NCBI RefSeq assembly: GCF_018383905.1
Contig: NZ_JAGYWA010000004.1
Coordinates: forward strand, 661,201-725,200
Length of the DNA: 64,000 bases
Direction of reading: 5' to 3'
DNA from: Flavobacterium branchiicola
GTDB taxonomy: Bacteria > Bacteroidota > Bacteroidia > Flavobacteriales > Flavobacteriaceae
The notes under the pieces are model-generated. The model saw nothing but the letters and a program-made list of their open reading frames with translations, was not told the DNA's origin and did not search any database. Below, piece after piece: positions 17,866-25,439 of this stretch (position 1 is its first letter; each line of letters starts with the position of its first letter). The position numbers and the translations under genes were made by a program.

Positions 17866-18417
17866 TTAATCATTAGCCGGGTTAATGACGAAAGTGTGTA
17901 AAAGACTGTCAACAGAATAGTTGGTACAGCTTTTTGAGGTTGCAGTAATTTGATTACAAGACCATTTTTCTACAGGAGCACTTGCAGGAATCGTAATATG
18001 AATGTAGAAATTCACAGATTCACCTGCATTTAAAGTAATCTCGCTGATAGTACTTTTGGTTGAATCGATAAAATCGGTACCAACGACAATATTTCCCGAA
18101 GTGCTGCTTCCGTCTGTATTACTGCAAGTACTGTTAACATTCTTTGCAGATAAAACGTAAGTGTCGGTCGATGAGCCATTATTGGTCAGGATCATAGAGT
18201 AGTAAGTTCCGTCTGGTGGAGTATTCCTAATGTTTCCATTATTCTCTACAACCAAAGTAGCCTTACAGGAACCAGATTGAGCAAATGAAACAGTTGTAAG
18301 CAAACAAAACAGTATGGTGAAAATGTTTTTTTGAAAGATGTTTTTTCTAAAGGAAAAAATGTACTTACAATTGTTTACAAATTTTACTGCTTTTTCAAGA
18401 GTAGATTTAGTTTTCAT
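17866..18417 (-). CDS. Secreted companion protein of the adhesin (183 aa)
   Basis: Not recognised as a named family. The N-terminus is long and basic before the hydrophobic core, with cleavage likely after ...TVSFAQ near residue 47. The mature part is beta-rich with six cysteines and motifs such as YSMILTNNGSSTDTYVLSA and ITLNAGESVNFYIHITIP, like an Ig-like/NEW3-type domain. It ends NPAND without a T9SS sorting domain. The adhesin gene starts 34 bp downstream, so both are co-transcribed. A role as an accessory or paired surface protein of the adhesin is inference from position only. Confidence 0.78.
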   Translation of the reverse strand: MKTKSTLEKAVKFVNNCKYIFSFRKNIFQKNIFTILFCLLTTVSFAQSGSCKATLVVENNGNIRNTPPDGTYYSMILTNNGSSTDTYVLSAKNVNSTCSNTDGSSTSGNIVVGTDFIDSTKSTISEITLNAGESVNFYIHITIPASAPVEKWSCNQITATSKSCTNYSVDSLLHTFVINPAND

Positions 18418-18462
18418 AACTTAAGATTTAGTTTTGTAGTATTTATGAAATTTTAACAGAAT

Positions 18463-18470
18463 CAAAATTA
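18463..18470 (-). promoter_or_regulatory. Candidate -7 element TAATTTTG of the adhesin operon
   Basis: Exact TAnnTTTG on the minus strand, 45 bases before the start codon of the 183-aa gene. The -33 region is not convincing. Confidence 0.4.
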
Positions 18471-18675
18471 TATTAGAGTTTTCCTAATTGATTTTTTTTC
18501 TCTGTAACTAACCTAAAAACTCGTTTAACTACTCTTTTTTTGCTAAATATTGCCTCAAAAAAAACTTTTTTTGACCGATTTTTGCAAAATTGAAGAAGCA
18601 TTTTTCTTCCTTTTTTGATCAAATTCGCAGTTTTTAATCGGGTGTAAATGATTAATAATCAAGTATTTGGTTAAA

Positions 18676-18695
18676 ATTTTGCAAATTTGCAAAAT
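18676..18695. promoter_or_regulatory. Perfect 20-bp palindrome, possible operator
   Basis: The core TTTTGCAAATTTGCAAAA (18677-18694) is its own reverse complement and the flanking A/T extends it to 20 bp. It lies in the divergent region between the adhesin operon and sixA, a place expected for a dimeric regulator site. No binding protein can be named. Confidence 0.4.
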
Positions 18696-18917
18696 ATCGA
18701 CAAACTGACAGATTTAATAGATGAAGTACACAATTTATAAAAAGTGGGTTTTGGACTTTTTGAGATTGTTAAATTTTTGAGGATTCTATATTCTTGTTAA
18801 AATTTTCATATAATGTTAACAGAATTAAAAAAATGAGGAGTATTAAAAATTCTTTTGTAAATTAGAACTTAGAAAATATTTTCAGCAAGTGTACTTATTT
18901 TTAAATCATCTCTTTTT

Positions 18918-19403
18918 ATGAAAAACTTAATTTTAATACGACACGCAAAATCAAGTTGGGAAGCTCCTTTAAAAGATTTTGACAGACCTTTAATGAAAAG
19001 AGGTATTCTGGATGCACATGAAGTATCTTCACATATTTCGAAATATCTTCCTAAAACCTATATAATATGGAGTAGCTCTGCAGCAAGAGCTTCAGAAACT
19101 GCACTTATTTTTGCCCAAAATATTTCATACCCCATTGAAAGCATCATTTACAAAGATGATCTTTATACGTTTGATGAAAAACAACTCGAAAAAGTTATTA
19201 AATCGTGTGATAATAGTTTCGAAAGCGTTATTCTTTTTGGACATAACGAGGCTATTACAAATTTTGTTAATAAATTTGGGGATGTTTTTATAGAAAACGT
19301 CCCGACTTCAGGTTTTGTATCGCTTCAATTTGATTCGGAGAGCTGGGACACATTAAATAAAGGCAAAACACATAAAACAATTTTCCCCAAAGATTTAAAA
19401 TAA
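18918..19403 (+). CDS. sixA: SixA-like histidine phosphatase
   Basis: Small histidine-phosphatase-superfamily enzyme (161 aa). The catalytic motif RHAKSSWE is at residues 8-15, with the second conserved Arg/His elements in SSSAARASETA (about 53-63) and FGHNEA (about 110-115). SixA removes phosphate from phosphohistidine in relay proteins in E. coli; flavobacterial homologues are mostly untested. It is the first gene of a run with ppk (5 bp gap) and ppx, which suggests a link to polyphosphate or phosphate metabolism in this organism (inference). Confidence 0.88.
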   Translation: MKNLILIRHAKSSWEAPLKDFDRPLMKRGILDAHEVSSHISKYLPKTYIIWSSSAARASETALIFAQNISYPIESIIYKDDLYTFDEKQLEKVIKSCDNSFESVILFGHNEAITNFVNKFGDVFIENVPTSGFVSLQFDSESWDTLNKGKTHKTIFPKDLK

Positions 19404-19408
19404 ATAAA

Positions 19409-21490
19409 GTGTACGAACAGAAATATATCGATAGAGAAAAAAGTTGGTTAGCGTTTAATGCAAGAGTGCTTCAGGAAGCAGCAGACAACACAGTTCCACT
19501 TTTAGACAGACTGCGTTTTGTTGGAATTTTTTCAAACAATTTAGATGAGTTTTTCAGAGTTCGATATGCCGCCATTCGAAGATTAAGTCTCTCGGGTATT
19601 TCTGGCGAAAAATATTTAGGAGGTATTTCTGCCCATCAGTTAATTAAGGATATTACCGAAATCGTAATTCAGCAACAATCTGAAAGTTTACGTATTTTAG
19701 GAAATATTGAAGCCGAACTGGAAGGCGAGAATATCTTCATTATAAACGAAAATCAAATTACAAAAAGTCAGGAAGCTTTTCTTAAAGACTTCTATATGCA
19801 GAAGTTAAGCCCTGAATTAGTGACGATTATTTTGAATGATCTGGCGGTTTTTCCCGTTTTAAAAGATACTTTAGGATATTTGGCAGTTCGTTTGGAACTC
19901 GCAAATGATGAGGTTCGTTATGCATTAATCGAGATTCCTAAAACCATCAATAGATTTGTTGTACTTCCATCAGAAGATGACAAACAGTATGTTATTTTAA
20001 TTGATGATGTAATTCGTTATAAACTAAAAAACATCTTCAATATTTTTGATTTTAAAAGTGTTTCGGCGCATATGATCAAAATTACAAGAGATGCGCAATT
20101 AGATATTGATAGCGATTTAAGTAAAAGTATGCTGGAGAAAATATCTTCATCTGTAAAAGACCGAAGAATTGGAGAACCTGTTCGTTTTATTTACGATAAT
20201 TTAATTGAAGAAGATACATTGCAGTTCTTTTTGGATAAAATGAAAATTGTTGATTCAGACAGTATAATTCCCGGAGGAAGATATCACAACCGACGTGATT
20301 ATATGAGTTTCCCAAATTTAGGACGTTACGATTTACTTTATAAACCAAACGAACCTTTACCAGTTCCGGGTTTAAGTATGGACGGAAGTATTCTGGAAAA
20401 AATCAGTAAAAAAGATTATTTATTACACGCACCATATCAGTCCTTTGCTTATTTAACTAAGTTTTTACGTGAAGCCGCTCTGGATCCAAAAGTAACCAGC
20501 ATCAAAATTACATTGTATCGTCTGGCAAAGAACTCTCAGATTATCAGTTCATTGATTAATGCGGCTAAAAATGGTAAAAGAGTAGTAGTACAGATCGAAC
20601 TTCAGGCGCGTTTTGATGAAGCTTCAAATATTTCGTATGCAGAGCAAATGCAGACAGAAGGAATTGAGTTAATCTTTGGAATTAAAGGTCTTAAAGTGCA
20701 CAGTAAAATATGTGTTATCGAGAGACTTGAAGAAGGTAAGAATCGCCGTTACGGATTTGTTTCAACAGGAAATTTCAACGAAGCCACAGCAAAAATTTAT
20801 ACAGACGTTACACTTTTTACCTGCAATCAGGGAATCTTAAAAGATGTATCTAAAATATTTGAATTTTTTGATATCAATTACAGAGTTCACAGATACAAAC
20901 ATTTAATTGTATCGCCTCATTATACAAGAACTAAATTTATCAAACTCATTGATCGTGAAATTCTTCATGCATTGGCAGGAAGAAAAACGCATATCAAACT
21001 TAAAATGAATAGTTTGTCTGATTTTAAAATGATCGATAAATTATACGAAGCAAGTAATGCCGGTGTAAAAATTCAGCTTCAGGTAAGAGGAATTTGTTCT
21101 TTAATTCCCGGAATACCAGGAATGAGTGAAAACATCGAAGCAATTAGTATTGTAGATAATTATCTGGAACACTCAAGAGTTTATATTTTTGGAAATGCAG
21201 GTTTAACCGAAGTTTACATTTCATCTGCCGATTTTATGACCAGAAATCTTGATGGAAGAGTAGAAGTAACCTGCCCGATATACGACCATGAAATTAAAAA
21301 AGAATTGATAGACAATTTTAATATTGCATGGAAAGGGAATGTTAAAGTGAGATACCATTCTTATAAATTAGATAATAAATATAAGCCTCGAAATCATCAT
21401 GCCCCATTTAGAGCGCAATTTGAAACCTACAAATATTATCAAAATAAGATTGAGATAATGGAACAGGTTCCGCAAAAAGTAAAAAATTAA
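19409..21490 (+). CDS. ppk: Polyphosphate kinase 1
   Basis: Reversibly transfers the terminal phosphate of ATP onto polyphosphate through a phosphohistidine. The four-domain PPK1 layout is complete in 693 aa: N-terminal helical domain with REKSWLAFNARVLQEA; head domain; and two PLD-like catalytic domains with the likely phosphohistidine in GLKVHSKICVIER (His at about residue 431) and RRYGFVSTGNFNEATAKIYTD. The second catalytic His lies near NYLEHSRVYIFGN. The start is GTG 19409, 5 bp after sixA. Peripheral membrane or cytoplasmic. Co-transcribed with sixA and ppx. Confidence 0.97.
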   Translation: MYEQKYIDREKSWLAFNARVLQEAADNTVPLLDRLRFVGIFSNNLDEFFRVRYAAIRRLSLSGISGEKYLGGISAHQLIKDITEIVIQQQSESLRILGNIEAELEGENIFIINENQITKSQEAFLKDFYMQKLSPELVTIILNDLAVFPVLKDTLGYLAVRLELANDEVRYALIEIPKTINRFVVLPSEDDKQYVILIDDVIRYKLKNIFNIFDFKSVSAHMIKITRDAQLDIDSDLSKSMLEKISSSVKDRRIGEPVRFIYDNLIEEDTLQFFLDKMKIVDSDSIIPGGRYHNRRDYMSFPNLGRYDLLYKPNEPLPVPGLSMDGSILEKISKKDYLLHAPYQSFAYLTKFLREAALDPKVTSIKITLYRLAKNSQIISSLINAAKNGKRVVVQIELQARFDEASNISYAEQMQTEGIELIFGIKGLKVHSKICVIERLEEGKNRRYGFVSTGNFNEATAKIYTDVTLFTCNQGILKDVSKIFEFFDINYRVHRYKHLIVSPHYTRTKFIKLIDREILHALAGRKTHIKLKMNSLSDFKMIDKLYEASNAGVKIQLQVRGICSLIPGIPGMSENIEAISIVDNYLEHSRVYIFGNAGLTEVYISSADFMTRNLDGRVEVTCPIYDHEIKKELIDNFNIAWKGNVKVRYHSYKLDNKYKPRNHHAPFRAQFETYKYYQNKIEIMEQVPQKVKN

Positions 21491-21516
21491 AAACCAATTT
21501 CAAATCATAAGTGAGC

Positions 21517-22407
21517 ATGATTAATATAAGGAAGTTTGCAGCAATAGATATCGGTTCAAATGCCATGAGGCTTCTGATATCCAATGTTGTAGAACAGGAT
21601 GGAAAAGAACCGCAGTTTAATAAAAGTTCGCTTGTGCGTGTGCCAATTCGTTTGGGACAAGACGCCTTTACAGTAGGCGAAATTTCAGCAGAAAATACAG
21701 ATCGAATGATAGATGCAATGAAAGCATTTAATCTTTTGATGAAAGTACATAAAGTAGAGCGTTACATGGCATTTGCAACTTCGGCAATGCGTGAAGCGTA
21801 TAATGCAAAAGAAGTAGTGGCTTTGATTAAGAAAAAAGCCGACATTAAAATCGAGATCATCGATGGGAAAAAAGAAGCCGCTATTATTGCGTCTACAGAT
21901 TTACATCATTTATTAAAAACAGACGAAACCTATCTTTTTGTTGATGTTGGTGGCGGAAGTACAGAATTTACACTGTTTTCTGATGGAAAAATGATTAATT
22001 CAAGATCTTTTAAAGCCGGAACCGTTCGTTTGCTTAATAATATGGTTTGCGATGTTGTTTGGGATGAAATCGAAAAATGGATTAAAACCAACACAGCAGA
22101 TTATGATGAGGTTACTCTGATTGGTTCTGGAGGAAACATCAATAAGTTATTTAAGATGTCCGGAAAACAACAGGAAAAACCACTTTCATATATTTATATC
22201 AATTCGCAATATGCGTTCTTAAACTCATTGAGTTACGAGCAAAGAATTGCCGAATTAGGATTAAACTCTGACCGTGCTGACGTTATTATTCACGCTACAC
22301 GTATTTATCTGAATGCGATGAAGTGGAGTGGAGCACGCCAGATTTATGTTCCAAAAATCGGACTTTCTGATGGTATTGTAAAAGCAATGTACTACGGTAA
22401 AATTTAA
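21517..22407 (+). CDS. ppx: Ppx/GppA-family exopolyphosphatase
   Basis: ASKHA-fold phosphatase that removes terminal phosphate from polyphosphate or from pppGpp. Phosphate-binding motifs seen: AAIDIGSNAMRLL at residues 8-20 and FVDVGGGSTEFTLF at about 140-153, with LIGSGGNINKLF near 205. At 296 aa it is the short single-module form without the C-terminal HD domain of E. coli PPX. I chose ATG 21517 over a GTG two codons upstream because MINIRKFAAIDIG is the normal start. Third gene of the sixA-ppk-ppx run; it counterbalances PPK. Confidence 0.93.
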   Translation: MINIRKFAAIDIGSNAMRLLISNVVEQDGKEPQFNKSSLVRVPIRLGQDAFTVGEISAENTDRMIDAMKAFNLLMKVHKVERYMAFATSAMREAYNAKEVVALIKKKADIKIEIIDGKKEAAIIASTDLHHLLKTDETYLFVDVGGGSTEFTLFSDGKMINSRSFKAGTVRLLNNMVCDVVWDEIEKWIKTNTADYDEVTLIGSGGNINKLFKMSGKQQEKPLSYIYINSQYAFLNSLSYEQRIAELGLNSDRADVIIHATRIYLNAMKWSGARQIYVPKIGLSDGIVKAMYYGKI

Positions 22408-22413
22408 ATTTTC

Positions 22414-22448
22414 AGCCGCAAATTTTATGAATTGTGAAATTTGTGGCT
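22414..22448 (+). terminator. Hairpin after ppx
   Basis: AGCCGCAAATTT faces AAATTTGTGGCT, 11 of 12 positions pairing. It marks the end of the polyphosphate operon, though the trailing T run is short. Confidence 0.5.
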
Positions 22449-22487
22449 AACTTTTTTGAATGAATATATAATTAAAACAAATAATAA

Positions 22488-23069
22488 ATGAATAAAACCA
22501 GACTCGAAGCCTTTAGTGATGGTGTTTTAGCAATCATTATTACCATCATGATTTTAGAAATTAAAGTGCCCGAGGGACATGAGTTTGGCGATTTAAAACC
22601 GCTTATTCCTAAGTTTTTGAGTTATGTTTTAAGTTTTATTTATGTTGGAATTTACTGGAACAATCATCATTATTTAATTCATAGTCTAACTAAAATCAAC
22701 GGAAAAATACTTTGGGCAAATCTGCATTTGCTATTTTGGTTGTCTTTAATTCCCGTTGCTACAGGTTGGATGGGTGAGCATATTTTCGCAAAAGCCTCTA
22801 TGGCTTTATATGGATTTGTATTGCTTTTATGTTCAATCACTTATTTTATTCTGCAAAGAACAATTATTGTTAGCGAAGGTAAAAACTCAGTCATTTCTAA
22901 AGCAATTGGTAAGGATGTTAAAGGAAATGCTTCTTCTGTTTTGTATATAGTAGGAATAGTGTTTTCGTTTTATAATGTTTGGATTTCGGGTGCAGCTTAT
23001 TTTACCGTAGCAATGTTATGGCTTATTCCTGATAAAAGAATCGAACGCGTTTTTGCCTCAAAAGAATAA
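22488..23069 (+). CDS. TMEM175-type (DUF1211) membrane channel protein
   Basis: Bacterial TMEM175 proteins are six-helix potassium-permeable channels that work as tetramers. The family signature RLEAFSDGVLAIIITIMILEI is in the first helix (residues 5-25), with further helices at about 40-58, 78-95, 103-125 and 148-180. At 193 aa it has the usual bacterial length (one six-helix repeat). Ion selectivity cannot be read from sequence. The Crp-type regulator begins 11 bp downstream, so the two are probably co-transcribed. Confidence 0.88.
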   Translation: MNKTRLEAFSDGVLAIIITIMILEIKVPEGHEFGDLKPLIPKFLSYVLSFIYVGIYWNNHHYLIHSLTKINGKILWANLHLLFWLSLIPVATGWMGEHIFAKASMALYGFVLLLCSITYFILQRTIIVSEGKNSVISKAIGKDVKGNASSVLYIVGIVFSFYNVWISGAAYFTVAMLWLIPDKRIERVFASKE

Positions 23070-23080
23070 TCCTTCCTAAA

Positions 23081-23641
23081 ATGAAATCTGTATTTCAGTC
23101 TATTCAAATCATACCTCAAAACGAATTAGATCAGTTAGATGATTTAATTACAACCCGTACACTCAAAAAAGGCGAACTTTTACTAAAAGAAAATCAGATT
23201 AGTAAAGAGATCTACTTTATTAAAAAAGGAATTCTTCGTTCCTGTTTTTTCAATCATCAGGGAGATGAAATCACAAATTGTTTTGCTTTCGAAAACGAAT
23301 TTATGGCTTCATTCTCAAGTTTTATAACCCAGAATGTTGCCGAAGAAAACATTCAGGCTCTGGCCGATACAGAATTAGAAGTTTTAAGCCGTGGAAATTT
23401 GCTAAAACTTTATGAATTGGGACCACACTGGCAGGAAATCGGTCGTAAATTAACTGAAATGGAATATGTAACACTTCAGAAACGCATGATTTCATTTCAG
23501 AAATTATCAGGAACACAGCGTTACGAAGAACTTTATAAAAACCATCAAAAGTATTTGCAGTTAATTCCGTTGCAATATTTAGCTTCCTATTTAGGCGTGA
23601 CGCCAAGACATTTAAGCCGGATTCGTAAAGCGATTTTATAG
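23081..23641 (+). CDS. Crp/Fnr-family transcription regulator
   Basis: Cyclic-nucleotide-binding-like N-terminal domain (about residues 10-120, TLKKGELLLKENQISKEIYFIKKGILRS) followed by a C-terminal helix-turn-helix (about 150-186, LQYLASYLGVTPRHLSRIRKAIL). There is no cysteine cluster of the Fnr type. Short flavobacterial members like this rarely have a known ligand. It lies upstream of a two-gene redox pair (23704-25318) that it may regulate (inference from position). Confidence 0.9.
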   Translation: MKSVFQSIQIIPQNELDQLDDLITTRTLKKGELLLKENQISKEIYFIKKGILRSCFFNHQGDEITNCFAFENEFMASFSSFITQNVAEENIQALADTELEVLSRGNLLKLYELGPHWQEIGRKLTEMEYVTLQKRMISFQKLSGTQRYEELYKNHQKYLQLIPLQYLASYLGVTPRHLSRIRKAIL

Positions 23642-23676
23642 GACATTTGTCCAGTTATCTAAAGCTATTACCTCAT

Positions 23677-23684
23677 TATTTTTG
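23677..23684 (+). promoter_or_regulatory. Candidate -7 element TATTTTTG
   Basis: Exact TAnnTTTG match 19 bases before the ATG of the saccharopine-dehydrogenase-like gene. A TTTG sits at 23646-23649 but is too far for the usual spacing. Confidence 0.35.
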
Positions 23685-23703
23685 CTGAAAACAATATATA
23701 ATA

Positions 23704-24735
23704 ATGAGAAAAAATATTTTAGTAATCGGAGGAACCGGATTAGTTGGCAAAGTTATATTGCGTATTCTTGAAGCAAGAAATCCTGATTTTAATCTTTTTA
23801 TAGGAAGTCGCCAATCGGGAAAAACTACTAACAGTTTAGTAATTGATGTAACCAATCCAAGAACTTTTGATACTATTACAACCAACAAAATTGACCTGAT
23901 TGTATTATGTACAAAAGATAGTAATAACGAAATTTTAGAGTTTGCAATAAAAAACAAACTTGATTATATAGATATTACAAAACCAACCCCGGAGTTAACT
24001 GTTGCATATGATTTTGCTAAAACAAAAATGCCAAAAGCAGAAAGCCGTATTGTTTTTAGCTCCGGCTGGATGGGCGGTATTGTTGGTAGTTTGGTCGATT
24101 TTGCTGAACCGGAAAAAAATAAAATTCAGGAAACCAATATTTATATCTATTATTCTGTAAAAGATCAGGCTGGGAAAAGTTCAGCCAATTTTTTAGCCGA
24201 AAATGTATGTAAGCCATTCATTGTTTATAAAAACAACAGGCCACAAAAAGTCAAACATTTTTTGAATTCAGAAAGATTTAATTTTTCATTTGAAATCGGA
24301 TATCGTCAGGTATATAATTTAGATGTTCCGGATTTGTTTATTTTAAATCAAATCGAAAAAATACCAACCGTCTCTGTAAAGGTGACATACAATTCTAAAT
24401 TTATAACCTGTTTAATGGGTTATTTTCAATCGCTTAAGATTTTTAATATCATGTTTTTAAGAGAAAGACAATTGTTGTTTGGCTCCAGTGGAAACGGTGA
24501 CCAGACTGCATTTGAGGTGGTAATTAAAACTCAGGATAAAACCAAGCGAATTAGTCTTCAAAGTTTAAAAGGTCAGGCCGAATTAACTGCATTTTCTACT
24601 GTTTTGCATATTGAAAGAATGCTGGAGGGAATTTTGTATGACGGAATTTATTTTAGTCATCAAATACATTCTCCGGAAGAAATTTACGAGGCATTAAATA
24701 GTTACAGCACAATCAATCTTAAAATAAGCAAATAG
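23704..24735 (+). CDS. Saccharopine-dehydrogenase-like NAD(P)-binding protein
   Basis: N-terminal Rossmann fold with ILVIGGTGLVGKVILRILEAR (residues 4-24) binding NAD(P), a second motif DLIVLCTKDSNNE and the SSGWMGGIVGSLVDFAE segment near 120. The C-terminal half is mixed alpha/beta without named motif. Most proteins of this fold annotated as saccharopine dehydrogenase do not make saccharopine; here the substrate is unknown. It is followed after 4 bp by a flavodoxin-fold oxidoreductase, and preceded by a Crp-type regulator. Confidence 0.82.
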   Translation: MRKNILVIGGTGLVGKVILRILEARNPDFNLFIGSRQSGKTTNSLVIDVTNPRTFDTITTNKIDLIVLCTKDSNNEILEFAIKNKLDYIDITKPTPELTVAYDFAKTKMPKAESRIVFSSGWMGGIVGSLVDFAEPEKNKIQETNIYIYYSVKDQAGKSSANFLAENVCKPFIVYKNNRPQKVKHFLNSERFNFSFEIGYRQVYNLDVPDLFILNQIEKIPTVSVKVTYNSKFITCLMGYFQSLKIFNIMFLRERQLLFGSSGNGDQTAFEVVIKTQDKTKRISLQSLKGQAELTAFSTVLHIERMLEGILYDGIYFSHQIHSPEEIYEALNSYSTINLKISK

Positions 24736-24739
24736 TACT

Positions 24740-25318
24740 ATGAAAAAAATACTGATTATAAACGGACATCCAAACCCCGCAAGTTTTAATTTTGGAATTG
24801 CAGCATCGTATAAAAATGGTGCAATTGCATCTGGAGCACAAGTGGAAACCATTACTATAGCCGATTTAAAGTTTAATCCGAATTTACAATATGGATATCA
24901 AAAACGAACGGAATTAGAACAAGATTTACTAGACTCCTGGCAAAAAATAAAAAATGCCGATCACTTGGTATGGATTCATCCGGTTTGGTGGGGCGGACTT
25001 CCTGCCATTACAAAAGGATTTATTGATCGTTTATTTTTACCCGGTATGGCTTTTCAATACAGAGAAAATTCGGTTTGGTGGGATAAATTACTCAAAGGAA
25101 AAACCGCACATATTATTACTACTTTAGATCAGCCGGGTTGGTATTACAGATTGTTTTTTGGGAGACCAAGCGTAAATCAATTAAAAAAGTCAACTTTGGA
25201 ATTCTGCGGTGTAAAACCAGTAAAAGTTAGTTATATAGGGGTTATAAAAACGGCCGATGAAAACCAAAGGAAAAAATGGCTCGATAAGGTGTATGATTTT
25301 GGCTTTCGAAATAAATAA
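24740..25318 (+). CDS. NAD(P)H-dependent flavodoxin-fold oxidoreductase (quinone reductase type)
   Basis: Flavodoxin-like enzyme of the NQO1/MdaB/KefF group that uses FMN or FAD and NAD(P)H to reduce quinones. Motifs: ILIINGHPNPASFNFGIA at residues 4-21 (phosphate loop), WIHPVWWGGLPAITKGFIDRLFLPG at about 78-102, and GKTAHIITTLDQPGWYY. 192 aa is typical. It is coupled to the upstream NAD(P)-binding protein gene, so the pair may be a stress-responsive redox unit (inference). Confidence 0.9.
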   Translation: MKKILIINGHPNPASFNFGIAASYKNGAIASGAQVETITIADLKFNPNLQYGYQKRTELEQDLLDSWQKIKNADHLVWIHPVWWGGLPAITKGFIDRLFLPGMAFQYRENSVWWDKLLKGKTAHIITTLDQPGWYYRLFFGRPSVNQLKKSTLEFCGVKPVKVSYIGVIKTADENQRKKWLDKVYDFGFRNK

Positions 25319-25439
25319 GGTCATTTATTTAGTATTCCAGTTTGAGGAACGAGTTTAGTAATTCTGTGAATTAAAAAAAGGGATGAAAAGTGTGTAAATA
25401 AATTTTGCTAGAATTGTTGAAATTCGAGCAAAAAAACAA

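Larger units (their letters stand above)
18418..18917. other. 500-bp divergent intergenic region with promoter and palindrome
   Basis: Very AT-rich gap between the adhesin operon (minus) and sixA (plus). No open frame with gene-like features is seen. It holds a minus-strand TAATTTTG at 18463-18470, several T or A runs, and a perfect 20-bp palindrome at 18676-18695. The unusual length for this genome suggests regulatory input to the adhesin operon. Confidence 0.5.
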
